This document shows positions 1 to 9,778 of a DNA stretch of 64,000 nucleotides, one piece after another. Made by a program: the position numbers and the translations under genes. This DNA is from Levilactobacillus angrenensis (lineage in GTDB: Bacteria > Bacillota > Bacilli > Lactobacillales > Lactobacillaceae). Position 1 is the stretch's first letter. Each line of letters begins with the position of its first letter. Under the pieces are notes generated by a model. It was not told the origin of the DNA. It saw only the letters and a list, made by a program, of their open reading frames with translations, and ran no database searches. The stretch covers positions 50,890-114,889 of the forward strand of contig NZ_RHOB01000011.1 in assembly GCF_003946085.1 (NCBI RefSeq), written 5' to 3'.

Positions 1-411
1 AAGGCGCCAATCGCCATCATCGACAAGCGGCGGCCCAAGGCCAATGTAGCGGAAATCATGAATATCATCGGGGATGTTAAGGGCAAACGATGCATCATGA
101 TCGATGATATGATCGACACGGCCGGCACGATTACTTTGGGGTCACAAGCCCTGATGGATGCCGGTGCCAAAGAAGTTTACGCTAGCTGTACGCATCCTGT
201 TTTGTCCGGCCCAGCCATTGAACGAATCAAGAACTCACCGATTAAGAAATTAGTCGTAACGGATTCCATTCAATTGACGGCCGACAAGCAAATCGACAAG
301 ATCGAACAAATTTCGGTTGGTCCGCTGATTGGTCAAGCCATCAAGCGAATCAACGAAAACCGGCCAGTCAGCCCATTGTTCAAGAACCGTTTCCGGAGTC
401 ACGAACAATAA
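1..411 (+). CDS. prs: Ribose-phosphate pyrophosphokinase, C-terminal part (5' truncated by window edge)
   Basis: Makes PRPP from ribose 5-phosphate and ATP for nucleotide, His and Trp synthesis. The reading frame is already open at base 1, so only about the last 136 codons are present. The visible part has the PRPP-binding loop [11 protein letters not shown], preceded by the conserved KRRPK segment and followed by the typical C-terminal domain ([12 protein letters not shown], then VTDSI). Everything visible fits an intact class I PRPP synthetase. In Bacillus prs lies just upstream of ctc-pth, whereas here pth is about 48 kb away. Confidence 0.95.
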   Translation, partial: KAPIAIIDKRRPKANVAEIMNIIGDVKGKRCIMIDDMIDTAGTITLGSQALMDAGAKEVYASCTHPVLSGPAIERIKNSPIKKLVVTDSIQLTADKQIDKIEQISVGPLIGQAIKRINENRPVSPLFKNRFRSHEQ

Positions 412-429
412 AAATTTAGACTTGAAAAA

Positions 430-463
430 GGAGTTCGGGGCAATTGTCCTCGGCTCTTTTTTT
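430..463 (+). terminator. Rho-independent terminator after prs
   Basis: An imperfect GC-rich hairpin (GAG at 431-433 closing with CTC at 454-456) is followed directly by a run of seven T. Confidence 0.75.
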
Positions 464-498
464 AAAACGACCAAGATTAAAGTAAGGGATTGAAGGCA

Positions 499-852
499 AT
501 GAAGAACTGGAAACGGGCAGCGACAGGTACCGTAGCGGCGGGCCTGCTGATTGCGTTGGTAATGAAAATATTAGGCCAGTCATTTTTGATGATTGGCGAT
601 CTATTGTTCATGGTGGGGCTGGCATTGATCGTGTTTGGCGCCATCTGTGTGTTGTTAAAAGGTCACTTGTTCACAGGGTGGCGGCATCTGTGGCATCGTA
701 AGGATAAGGTCGAGCCACTGCCGGGCGAAAAGGTCCCGCTCAAGCACGTGGCCAGCGTGAAGAACTCACCCATCGTGGTGAATACCTTTGCGCGCTTCGG
801 TTTGGTCAGCGGCATTTGCTACATCATCTTGGGTGTGGTGTTTACGATTTAA
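499..852 (+). CDS. DUF3899-like small membrane protein
   Basis: A 117-aa protein with hydrophobic segments near residues 8-27, 30-55 and at the extreme C-terminus (LVSGICYIILGVVF). A basic loop (GWRHLWHRKDK) lies between them. The pattern resembles the DUF3899 family of short Firmicutes membrane proteins; function is unknown. ATG 499 is chosen because the purine-rich GTAAGGGA sits at normal distance. An in-frame TTG at 490 would add three residues. The gene is monocistronic, with terminators on both sides. Confidence 0.7.
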   Translation: MKNWKRAATGTVAAGLLIALVMKILGQSFLMIGDLLFMVGLALIVFGAICVLLKGHLFTGWRHLWHRKDKVEPLPGEKVPLKHVASVKNSPIVVNTFARFGLVSGICYIILGVVFTI

Positions 853-924
853 AAAAAGCGCATAGTTGTAGGAACCTGCTGCCTTTTGGCCCACGTTTTG
901 GCCATTTAAAGTTGGTGCAAAAGG

Positions 925-956
925 GGGTCTGGGATGTTTTGTCCCAGACCCTTTTT
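925..956 (+). terminator. Rho-independent terminator
   Basis: A perfect 10-bp stem (GGGTCTGGGA / TCCCAGACCC) with a short loop is followed by TTTTT; it ends the DUF3899-like gene. Confidence 0.9.
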
Positions 957-1110
957 GGTGTGTCTGATGGCGAAATGGTTAGCTCCCGAAATTTTACGAA
1001 GCCGGGTCGCAGCTGACTTAATCGTATCCCGGTCTGCCGGTAGAGACTATAGTGAATGATGAAAGAACTGGATGCCGAGGAGCAGCCGGTTCAGAGGGGA
1101 GCTAGGTAAA

Positions 1111-1392
1111 ATGACGTTAAAGAATATTGGAATTTTATTGGGAATTGTCGTTGTCAGTGGCGCAGGATTCGCCCTGAGTGGCCACCAGCCGGCGGGTCGA
1201 GTAGAAACGGCCGCTGCATCGCGAGTCGTTCGGGTCACGAAGCAAGAAGTCCAGCCCGCACCGTTGGCAAGCAAGCACCAGTCTGTGGCGCCAGTCGGCC
1301 AGCTCAGCCGGACGATCACCAATGCTGAACGCGAACCGATCGTTCCCAGTCGGAATGCGGGGACCACGGCGCCAACGGGGGAGCTTTGTTGA
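1111..1392 (+). CDS. Small predicted secreted or membrane-anchored protein, unknown function
   Basis: A 93-aa protein beginning MTLKNIGILLGIVVVSGAGFAL: a single hydrophobic N-terminal segment (about residues 5-22) of signal-peptide or anchor type. A low-complexity Ala/Val/Pro/Thr-rich basic tail without a recognisable domain follows. GGGGAG about 8 nt before ATG 1111 supports this start over the longer ORF from 1072. A terminator follows. Coding status is moderately supported; I recognise no family. Confidence 0.5.
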   Translation: MTLKNIGILLGIVVVSGAGFALSGHQPAGRVETAAASRVVRVTKQEVQPAPLASKHQSVAPVGQLSRTITNAEREPIVPSRNAGTTAPTGELC

Positions 1393-1459
1393 CGATTCAC
1401 ATATTGTTTTACGATCTTTAGGTTTACCACTTGATGACGGTCGAATCATAATCATTTAA

Positions 1460-1494
1460 ACAACGGACACTTTCCTAGCGAAGGTGTCCGTTTA
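1460..1494 (+). terminator. Rho-independent terminator
   Basis: Stem AACGGACAC...GTGTCCGTT with a short loop, followed by TTTACTTTAT. It lies about 70 bp after the stop at 1392. Confidence 0.7.
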
Positions 1495-1734
1495 CTTTAT
1501 CGTTAAACTGCTAAACAGATTAAAGGTGCGATACGATTGGGCTTTTTTCGCTAGGAAATCGGGTAGCATTCCTGTATGATTGAACTTACCTCTAACGGGG
1601 CTAAACGTTGATATAACGGTATTTATAATGAGCATGGCAAAAGCTAAAAGTACTAACCGTACCAGTTAACTCTGCATGGATCGTCTTGGTATTTTTGACT
1701 GGCATAGCCGTGACGTCACCAGTGTCGAAAAGCA
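1495..1734. other. Intergenic stretch, no convincing gene
   Basis: Part of the gap between 1392 and 1821. A short open frame near 1675-1760 reads WIVLVFLTGIAVTSPV, which looks like a transmembrane segment. No start with a ribosome-binding site was found, so it may be a gene remnant. Nothing else recognised. Confidence 0.4.
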
Positions 1735-1774
1735 CAAAAATAATCGGGGATCCCGGTGAGGCAATCCCCGATGG
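1735..1774 (-). terminator. Terminator of the MerR-family gene
   Basis: A hairpin with arms ATCGGGGAT / ATCCCCGAT. Read on the minus strand it is followed by TTATTTTTG. Confidence 0.75.
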
Positions 1775-1820
1775 TTAAGTTAATTTCATCGCCCTATCTC
1801 CGTGCGGCTAGCGTTACTGA

Positions 1821-2237
1821 TTAAACGACCTGGTCGTCCAGTTCGCCGATTTCTTCGATCATGGTAGCTAATTCGCTGTGTGACAACGTGGATTTGGTCA
1901 ATGCCTGAATCATCTTGGCTGTGAGCTTGGTCAACTTGGTGTAGAAATTCTGGTCGTCGGCAAACTGTGCGTGCTTGCCGGTGATGAACCGTAGCGTATT
2001 AGCACAGTGCGTGGCATTGACGTCGGCATTTCGTAATTTTAAAATTTCGCAAATCTCTTCCAGCGACAACCCCGCGCGTTTGAGACTGTGGATGATCCGA
2101 TACGTCGCTAGGTCTGTCACCGTGTATTTGCGGTAGTTGCCGGGCGTGCGCTTAGGTACGAGCATCCCCATCTTCTCGTAAAAGCGCAAGGTGTCCGGCT
2201 GACAGCCCACCCGTGTTGCAAATTCCTTAATATTCAT
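1821..2237 (-). CDS. MerR-family transcriptional regulator
   Basis: A 138-aa DNA-binding protein. The N-terminus MNIKEFATRVGCQPDTLRFY is the classical MerR helix-turn-helix. It is followed by the wing (GNYRKYT) and a dimerisation helix. A single mid-protein Cys (NATHCANTL) and the generic C-terminal helix give no effector clue. The start is set at 2237 because AGGAGA lies about 9 nt upstream on the minus strand; the ORF extends 17 codons further without support. No neighbouring target gene is obvious. Confidence 0.85.
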   Translation of the reverse strand: MNIKEFATRVGCQPDTLRFYEKMGMLVPKRTPGNYRKYTVTDLATYRIIHSLKRAGLSLEEICEILKLRNADVNATHCANTLRFITGKHAQFADDQNFYTKLTKLTAKMIQALTKSTLSHSELATMIEEIGELDDQVV

Positions 2238-2344
2238 AAAACAACCATCTCCTCTGGTCGACCCTAGATTAACACTGGAGCCAACCATAGGGTTAAACTT
2301 AACGACTAAAAGCCGGAAATTAACCGAGGTTCGGTGAGTTAATT

Positions 2345-2381
2345 AAAAAATCGACTTATCCGCTGAGGGGGTAAGTCGATA
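2345..2381 (-). terminator. Terminator of the lipL-HD-HAD-HAD operon
   Basis: Stem ATCGACTTA(T)CC / GGGTAAGTCGAT. On the minus strand it is followed by TTTTTTAATTAA. It lies about 90 bp beyond the last gene. Confidence 0.85.
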
Positions 2382-2468
2382 ACGGTTTGATTAATTAACG
2401 TCTAAGGGGTGAAAGCAAAACTAACTCATGCAATCCCGAAATGACAGTGTTTTGGAAACATTAGCGGA

Positions 2469-3287
2469 TTACTGCAACGCATACTTGCGAATGGCCGCAG
2501 CCACACCGTTTTCCGCGTTGGTCAGCGTCACGGCTTGGGCGGCATCTTTGATTTCAGCGATCGCGTTGCCCATGGCCACGCCCATGCCGGCGTAGGTGAT
2601 CATCGACAGGTCATTGCCTTGATCGCCCAAAGCCATGACGTTGTCGGCCGTGAAGCCGAGCTGTGTAGCCAGTTCGCTCAAGGTGCCGCCCTTGCTAGCA
2701 TGACTGTTCATGACCTCAATGAAGTAGGGGGCACTTTGAACCACGCTGAAGCGGTCCTTGAAGCTTTGGGGCATGTTGGCTTTCACGTGATCGATGACTT
2801 GAGGGTCATCCACGAACATGGCCTTGGAAATCGTCAGGTCACGCGGGGTCTCGCTGACTTCGCGGTACCGGATCAGCATGCGGACCAAGTAGCTCTCGGC
2901 GATGGTGTAGGCGCTAATGTTCTTGTTAGCCGTATAGATGTGTTCCGGCGTTTCGATTTGAAAGTGGGATTGTAGCTTGCGGGAGAGGCTTTCCAGGTCG
3001 ATGTAGTCATCGTAGGTCAACGAGTGGTTGGTCAGGACCTTGCCCGAGATCGTCTGGGCCACGGACCCATTGAAGGTGATGGCGTATTGGTCATCGCCGC
3101 TGATAGCCATGGCGTCCAGATACGGTTGGACACCGGTCAACGGCCGACCGGTACACAAGACAACTTTGATACCCTGGGCCTTGGCGGCTTGGACGGCGTC
3201 AATGGTCTCTTGGGCCAGTTCGTTTTTCTCGTTGAGTAAGGTGCCATCGATGTCGATGGCGATTAATTTAATAGTGCTTGCAGTCAT
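2469..3287 (-). CDS. Cof-type HAD-superfamily phosphatase (copy 1)
   Basis: A 272-aa cytosolic sugar/nucleotide-phosphate phosphatase of HAD subfamily IIB (YidA/Cof). Visible motifs: motif [17 protein letters not shown] (nucleophile Asp), motif II LCTGRP, and motif [17 protein letters not shown] near the C-terminus. The C2 cap lies between them. Substrate cannot be inferred. It is the distal gene of the minus-strand operon, 22 bp after its paralogue; the two probably arose by tandem duplication. Confidence 0.9.
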   Translation of the reverse strand: MTASTIKLIAIDIDGTLLNEKNELAQETIDAVQAAKAQGIKVVLCTGRPLTGVQPYLDAMAISGDDQYAITFNGSVAQTISGKVLTNHSLTYDDYIDLESLSRKLQSHFQIETPEHIYTANKNISAYTIAESYLVRMLIRYREVSETPRDLTISKAMFVDDPQVIDHVKANMPQSFKDRFSVVQSAPYFIEVMNSHASKGGTLSELATQLGFTADNVMALGDQGNDLSMITYAGMGVAMGNAIAEIKDAAQAVTLTNAENGVAAAIRKYALQ

Positions 3288-3309
3288 GAAGGCGTCTCCT
3301 TTAAATGAG

Positions 3310-4122
3310 TTAGAGTGTTAAAGCGTAAGTTAAAATGGCGTTGGCCACGCCGTCATTGGCATTACTGTCGGTCACGGCATCGGCTGCGGCTTGGACAGTG
3401 GCCGTGGCGTTGCCCATGGCGACCCCCAGGCCAGCAGCTTGGAGCATGGGCAGGTCGTTGGGCCCGTCACCGATGGCCATCACGTCGTTAGCGTCGATGT
3501 GGAGCCGTTGGGCCAGTTCCTGTAGGGCCGTGGCCTTGCTGACGTGGTGGTTGAGCACTTCGATGAAATGGTCATCGGTGCGCACCACGTAAAATTGTTG
3601 CCGGAGTGCTGGTGGCAACGTCGCGTCAAATTGGGTGACCAGGTCCGTTTCGTCGATGAAGACAAAGGTCAACAAGGCTTCATCTTGCGGAATCTCGGCT
3701 GCCGGTAGGTATTTGATGGGGAGGTTGACCAAATGACTTTCCCGGATAGAATAGGCGCTGGCCGGGCGATTGGGGGTGTAAATGGCTTGCGGCGTGATCA
3801 GGTGGTAATGAATCGGAGCTTGGTCGGCGAGGTCAACCAGGCGTTGGGCGTCGTTTAAGCTCAGCGAGTGCGTGATCAACGCTTGGCCACTGGTCGTTTG
3901 GACCGCCGCACCGTTGTGGGCGATCACATACTGGTCGTCACCGATGAGGTCCAGCATTTCCAGGTAGGGCCGCACGCCGGCTAAGGGCCGTCCGCTGCAG
4001 AGCACGACTTTGATGCCTGATGCCGTGGCCGCCTTGATGGCGTCGATGGTCGACAAGGCGAGCTTGTTGTTGGGGGTCAGTAAGGTACCGTCAATATCGA
4101 TTGCAATTAGTTTCACCGTCAT
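3310..4122 (-). CDS. Cof-type HAD-superfamily phosphatase (copy 2)
   Basis: A 270-aa paralogue of the next gene, with the same layout: [16 protein letters not shown] (motif I), CSGRP (motif II), [12 protein letters not shown] (motif IV). Its ATG begins 2 bp after the stop of the HD-domain gene, and its AAGGAG ribosome-binding site lies inside that gene, so the two are probably translationally coupled. Substrate unknown. Confidence 0.9.
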   Translation of the reverse strand: MTVKLIAIDIDGTLLTPNNKLALSTIDAIKAATASGIKVVLCSGRPLAGVRPYLEMLDLIGDDQYVIAHNGAAVQTTSGQALITHSLSLNDAQRLVDLADQAPIHYHLITPQAIYTPNRPASAYSIRESHLVNLPIKYLPAAEIPQDEALLTFVFIDETDLVTQFDATLPPALRQQFYVVRTDDHFIEVLNHHVSKATALQELAQRLHIDANDVMAIGDGPNDLPMLQAAGLGVAMGNATATVQAAADAVTDSNANDGVANAILTYALTL

Positions 4123-4124
4123 GG

Positions 4125-5489
4125 TTAGGACTCCTTGGGTTGAATCAATTGGTTATTTTGAATATAAGCGCCAAACTGGTCGTAAATGGGCTGGAACAAT
4201 TCTGGCGCATCATTGCCAGGGTTGAGCATTTCCTTGGGGAAGAAGAAGCGTTGGTCCCCGGAGAACTTCCCGCGCATAGCGTTGACCAGATCAGACACGG
4301 TCGACAGTTCTAACAGGCTGCCATCGGGTTCTTGGAGCTCGATTTGCGTCAGCGGGTAGGTGACTTTAGGGTCGTAGGCATCGTCGTAAGGTAAATCATA
4401 ACTGTTGTCCGTGGCGGTGTAGTAATCGGTGTTGAACCCGACCGAGCGAATCATCTCCCGCAACTTGGGCAGGAGCGATTCGGTTGCCGCAGTGAACTCG
4501 GCACTCTTCAGTGGCTTGCGGTCCAAGAAACGGTGGGCCAGGTCGGCTAAAATTTCATCCGGTGAATCGCGCCAGTGAATGAAGTAGGTGGTCAACACGC
4601 CGTCATCGAGGTTGAGGTAGTCGTTCAAATCAAATTCGTGATTGAAGAAGGGCAACAGCAGGTGGGGGATAAAACTCTCATCCGTCTGGTTGGCCTGGTA
4701 GAGCTCGTTGGCCCGGCCTAATAAATGGTCCAAGATGACTTCCATCGACCGGGAAACGGGGTGGAAGTAGACCTGTTGGTACATTTGAAAGCGGCTGATG
4801 ATGTAGTCTTCAACCGCGTGCATGCCGTTCATGGCAAAGGCAATCCCGCCAGCATAAGGCCGCATGACCCGCAAAATCCGCGTGAGGTCAAAGGTCCCGT
4901 ATTCGGTCCCAGTAAAGTAGGCGTCCCGTAAGAGATAGTCCATCCGGTCCGCGTCGATTTGACTGGAGATCATTTGAACGACCTGGGGATTGGGGTAAGT
5001 CTTTTGAATCACGCTCGCCACTTCGGCAGGGAAAGTCGGACTGACGCGGCGCAAGACCTGGTTGACTTCCGTTTCCGGCGAGGTCAAAATCTCTGCGGTA
5101 ATGGCCTCATGGTCGGTGTGGAAAATGTGCTCGAAGGTGTGGGAATACGGCCCGTGGCCAATATCGTGCAACAAGGCAGCACATAAGGCCGTCAGTCGTT
5201 CGCGGTCATCCCAGCCGCCATCCCCCGGCGTTTGCGATGGGTAATTGCGTTGGAAATTATCACAGATTTGCCGGGCAATTTCGTAGACACCCAATGAATG
5301 GGTAAAACGGGAATGTTCGGCCCCGTGGAAAATCAGCGAAGCCGTGCCAAGTTGTTTAATGCGCCGGAGCCGTTGGAACTCCCGGGTGTTGATCAGGTCA
5401 AGAATGATTTGATGTTGAACATAAATATAGTTGTGGACCGGGTCGCGGAAAACTTTCTCTCGTGGCAGTCGTTGTTGGGCGTAGGTCAC
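4125..5489 (-). CDS. HD-domain phosphohydrolase (YwfO-like)
   Basis: A 454-aa cytosolic protein of the dGTPase-like HD family. The metal ligands are visible as H64 (SRFTHSLG), H108-D109 (LLHDIGHGPYSH) and the later Asp in SQIDADRMDYLLRD. Bacillus YwfO is the nearest analogue I recognise, and there it also lies near lipL (ywfL). Nucleotide substrate not determinable. It lies 22 bp after lipL in the operon. Confidence 0.85.
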   Translation of the reverse strand: MTYAQQRLPREKVFRDPVHNYIYVQHQIILDLINTREFQRLRRIKQLGTASLIFHGAEHSRFTHSLGVYEIARQICDNFQRNYPSQTPGDGGWDDRERLTALCAALLHDIGHGPYSHTFEHIFHTDHEAITAEILTSPETEVNQVLRRVSPTFPAEVASVIQKTYPNPQVVQMISSQIDADRMDYLLRDAYFTGTEYGTFDLTRILRVMRPYAGGIAFAMNGMHAVEDYIISRFQMYQQVYFHPVSRSMEVILDHLLGRANELYQANQTDESFIPHLLLPFFNHEFDLNDYLNLDDGVLTTYFIHWRDSPDEILADLAHRFLDRKPLKSAEFTAATESLLPKLREMIRSVGFNTDYYTATDNSYDLPYDDAYDPKVTYPLTQIELQEPDGSLLELSTVSDLVNAMRGKFSGDQRFFFPKEMLNPGNDAPELFQPIYDQFGAYIQNNQLIQPKES

Positions 5490-5511
5490 ACTGATTCCTC
5501 CTTTAAGTCGG

Positions 5512-6339
5512 TTAATTTAAACGTGGTTGTCGCCGGACCATTTGGGCGGTGGCGTGTTCTAAATCTGTTTGAAATTTCGGGGTCGCCATCAACGTGGCCA
5601 ATTTTTCGTGGCCCACGTGTAGCCCGGCGTTCGTTGCGGCGGTGATGAACCGTTGCTTTGCATCCGCCACCGTAAGGTCCTGGTGGAGCAGTGCCGCGGT
5701 GGTCGTCATCACGTTGGGGTCGACGTCGGGGAAGCCCCATTTATTTTCCGCCGTACTGAGGCCGGCTTGATAGAAGTCGCGAATCATTGCGCCGCGCGCG
5801 GGTTGGTCGCCGTTCACACCGAGGTACAACATGATCACCAAGGCGTGCGGACTGCGCCGTTGGGCGATACCGGCAATCTTCTTGCCGGCGACACTCAGGT
5901 CATAATCACCGGGGCAATAGGAGCGGGTGATCTCATAGTGTTCCAGTGACAGCTCCGGCCAGGCGGCGTCGACCAAGGCGGTCATTTGCGCATAAGCGGC
6001 CTCGACACTGATGGGGGGCGTGGTGAGTGGGGCAAATAACGAGACGTTCAACACGCCCGCGTCACTGACGACGGCCAGACCACCAGAGTTGCGGAGCACG
6101 TAATCATAGCCATGCCCGGAAACGGCCTTCACAGCCGCTGTCAGGTCCGGTAGGCGTTTGTCCTTCAGTCCCATGATAACGGTAGGCTGCATGGTCCAGA
6201 AGTGCAAAATGGGCTGCTGAAGGTCGACAACGAGGTCCAGGAGAGCGTTGGTGTAGCCAAAGGCCTGATTTTTCTGATCAGCCGGGATCGGCGTGGTCAC
6301 GGTTTGAAGTGAATCTGTGGGGAGGTTAAACGGAAACAT
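5512..6339 (-). CDS. lipL: Octanoyl/lipoyl protein transferase, LipL type
   Basis: A 275-aa BPL/LplA/LipB-fold enzyme. In Bacillus LipL (YwfL) moves octanoyl groups from GcvH to E2 subunits of 2-oxoacid dehydrogenases. Visible: RNSGGLAVVSDAGVLNVSL (acyl-lipoyl pocket, residues 83-101), C142 in SYCPGDYDLS at the position of the LipL nucleophile, and GKKIAGIAQRR (152-162). Membership of the family is clear; LipL rather than a salvage ligase is inferred from the Cys and the neighbour. First gene of the operon; a TATAAT-like -10 lies at about 6377-6382 on the minus strand. Confidence 0.85.
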   Translation of the reverse strand: MFPFNLPTDSLQTVTTPIPADQKNQAFGYTNALLDLVVDLQQPILHFWTMQPTVIMGLKDKRLPDLTAAVKAVSGHGYDYVLRNSGGLAVVSDAGVLNVSLFAPLTTPPISVEAAYAQMTALVDAAWPELSLEHYEITRSYCPGDYDLSVAGKKIAGIAQRRSPHALVIMLYLGVNGDQPARGAMIRDFYQAGLSTAENKWGFPDVDPNVMTTTAALLHQDLTVADAKQRFITAATNAGLHVGHEKLATLMATPKFQTDLEHATAQMVRRQPRLN

Positions 6340-6557
6340 GAAACCTACCTTCTTTCGTAAAGTTTCTTCAATCTCTCATTATACTAGAAAACGCTTGCGC
6401 CGTCATGGTCTGTACCAGTGACTAGTCAACGATTGCCTGAAAGTTGGTCACGGGTCCCGCTACCCGTTTGCGAGGGGGTGTCAACGGCGGGGGCAACCCG
6501 TGAAGCACCACCCCCAGAAAAAGAAGATAATTGGTAGGCTTTCCCGGGAAAATGAAC

Positions 6558-6563
6558 TATAAT
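6558..6563 (+). promoter_or_regulatory. Putative -10 of the ywiB(-rpoE) promoter
   Basis: A perfect TATAAT 35 nt before ywiB. No good -35 lies at 16-18 bp spacing. Confidence 0.5.
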
Positions 6564-6597
6564 TAATCCAGACAATTCGCGGAAAGGAAGTGTGCAA

Positions 6598-7038
6598 ATG
6601 GATCGATTATCTACGGGGGTGCCCGTCATGATTCACTTGGAGACGCACATTAAGCAGGACCAAGACGTTTCGGATTACCGCTTGGATGTGGATGGCCAAC
6701 TGGTTCAGATGGGTCGGACCCTGTACTTGCGGTATTTGGAACCGAATAAGGAAACGGGTGAACAGACACCGGTCACCATGAAGTTTACGCCAGAAGGTGA
6801 AGTCCATCTGACCCGCAACGCTGAAGCTGAATTGCGGCTACACTTTGTGAGTGGCAAACGCGTGACGGCCCGGTACAACACGCCGTACGGCATCATGCCG
6901 ATCGAAACCGTGACGCCTTATTTGGAGACCAGCTTCAAGGAAAGACCGTTTAGTGGCAACGTTAAGATCGACTACTTACTCTATGCGAATGAAGATCTGG
7001 TCGGAAACTACAAGATTAGATTGCAATTTACCGCATAA
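6598..7038 (+). CDS. ywiB: DUF1934 family protein (YwiB-like)
   Basis: A 146-aa beta-rich protein of the DUF1934 / calycin-like family. It contains the conserved pattern around LYLRYLE, VTMKFTPEGEVHLTRN, RVTARYNTPYGIMPIET and IDYLLY. Function is not established. ATG 6598 has GGAAAGGA 10 nt upstream; the alternative GTG at 6592 is too close to it. The order ywiB-rpoE-pyrG resembles Bacillus, supporting orthology. Confidence 0.85.
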   Translation: MDRLSTGVPVMIHLETHIKQDQDVSDYRLDVDGQLVQMGRTLYLRYLEPNKETGEQTPVTMKFTPEGEVHLTRNAEAELRLHFVSGKRVTARYNTPYGIMPIETVTPYLETSFKERPFSGNVKIDYLLYANEDLVGNYKIRLQFTA

Positions 7039-7082
7039 ACGAGTATCATATTTCGTAGACTGTGGAAAGGACGTGCACCAGT

Positions 7083-7742
7083 TTGGAATTAAAAGTCTTT
7101 GAGGGCCAGAACAAAAAGGAATTATCAATGATCGAAGTTGCTCACGCCATTTTATCGCAACATGGCGATGTGATGGCATTTGCTGACTTAGCAAACGCCG
7201 TCCAAGCCTATTTAGGCGATAGCGACGCAGAAGTTCGTGACCGGCTGTCCCAATTCTATACGGATTTAAATGTCGATGGTAGTTTCATTTCTCTGGGTGA
7301 TAACCTTTGGGGACTGCGAACTTGGTATCCGTTTGAATCCATCGATGAAGCGACCGTTCACGCCGAGGAAGATGAAGATCAACCTAAGCGTAAGAAGCGC
7401 AAGAAGGTTAACGCCTTCTTGGCCGACACGACCGATGACGATGATGTGATCGATTACGATGACGACGATCCAGAAGATGACGATACGACCACGTATGCAT
7501 CTGACGATGACGACGATGATACGACCGGCAACGGCGGCACCCCTGATCTGGGCAAGCTCCAGAACGGGTTAGGCATCGACGACGATGACGAAGAAGACGA
7601 TTCGGAAGACATTCCGGATGGTATCGAAGACCAGCTTTCCCAAATGGAAGCCCCGGACGACGATGATGAAAATCTTGATTTCTCCGCCGACGACGATGAA
7701 GCTGACGATGATGAAGATGAAGATGACGAAGAACAAAAATAA
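7083..7742 (+). CDS. rpoE: DNA-directed RNA polymerase delta subunit
   Basis: A 219-aa delta factor, a Firmicutes RNA polymerase subunit affecting promoter and nucleic-acid release and initiating-NTP sensitivity. The N-terminal HARE-HTH domain covers about residues 1-90 ([39 protein letters not shown]). A basic patch KRKKRKK follows, then an about 115-residue tail almost wholly Asp/Glu. The start is TTG 7083: family proteins begin at this ELKVFEG segment, and GGAAAGGA lies 12 nt upstream. The acidic tail is encoded by GAC/GAT/GAA repeats. Confidence 0.95.
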   Translation: MELKVFEGQNKKELSMIEVAHAILSQHGDVMAFADLANAVQAYLGDSDAEVRDRLSQFYTDLNVDGSFISLGDNLWGLRTWYPFESIDEATVHAEEDEDQPKRKKRKKVNAFLADTTDDDDVIDYDDDDPEDDDTTTYASDDDDDDTTGNGGTPDLGKLQNGLGIDDDDEEDDSEDIPDGIEDQLSQMEAPDDDDENLDFSADDDEADDDEDEDDEEQK

Positions 7743-7757
7743 TTTTGCGTTCTTTGC

Positions 7758-7800
7758 TTGACCTCCTGCCCAAAACCAGGTATTATGTTTTTTGGGCTCC
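7758..7800 (+). promoter_or_regulatory. pyrG promoter with GGGCTC initiation site
   Basis: -35 TTGACC (7758-7763), 17-bp spacer, -10 TATTAT (7781-7786). The first purines after it are GGGCTCC at 7794. This GGGC start is the known requirement for CTP-sensitive reiterative G addition in Bacillus pyrG. Confidence 0.85.
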
Positions 7801-7833
7801 TTGCTACTTGTAGTGAGGACAACTGGACGGTAA

Positions 7834-9516
<1,683 letters not shown>

Positions 9517-9532
9517 GCTAAGCTGATTAGCG

Positions 9533-9565
9533 AAGGAGTAGGGGAAGTTGCCTGCTCCTTTTTTT
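9533..9565 (+). terminator. Rho-independent terminator after pyrG
   Basis: Stem AAGGAGtAGG / CCTgCTCCTT followed by seven T. Confidence 0.85.
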
Positions 9566-9682
9566 AACGAAAAATTTCAGTTCTTCAAAATAACGAAATG
9601 CCGCCATGCCGCGGTTAATCCACTCAAAAACCACGTTAATTATTTATCGTTCATTAAGAAACTTTTAATGTGAACATGTTTG

Positions 9683-9711
9683 TGGACGTTAACCACCAAT
9701 CATGGTATTCT
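9683..9711 (+). promoter_or_regulatory. Promoter of the first lectin-WxL gene
   Basis: -35 TGGACG (9683-9688), 17-bp spacer, -10 TATTCT (9706-9711) with TGG extension. The TGGAC -35 resembles the two csc promoters further on. An inverted repeat GTGG-n7-CCAC overlaps the -35 (9682-9696). Confidence 0.55.
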
Positions 9712-9778
9712 GTAGGGTAATATGAGTGGCTGACTTAAATAAGTTAACTTAGCTAACGACCGTGGGGAGGGCTGTGAC

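Noticed and set aside
816..1016. 66-aa ORF after the DUF3899-like gene
   Set aside because: It overlaps the end of that gene and runs through its terminator.
7408..7822. Antisense Ser-rich and His/Arg-rich ORFs opposite rpoE
   Set aside because: They are shadows of the GAC/GAT/GAA repeats encoding the acidic delta tail.
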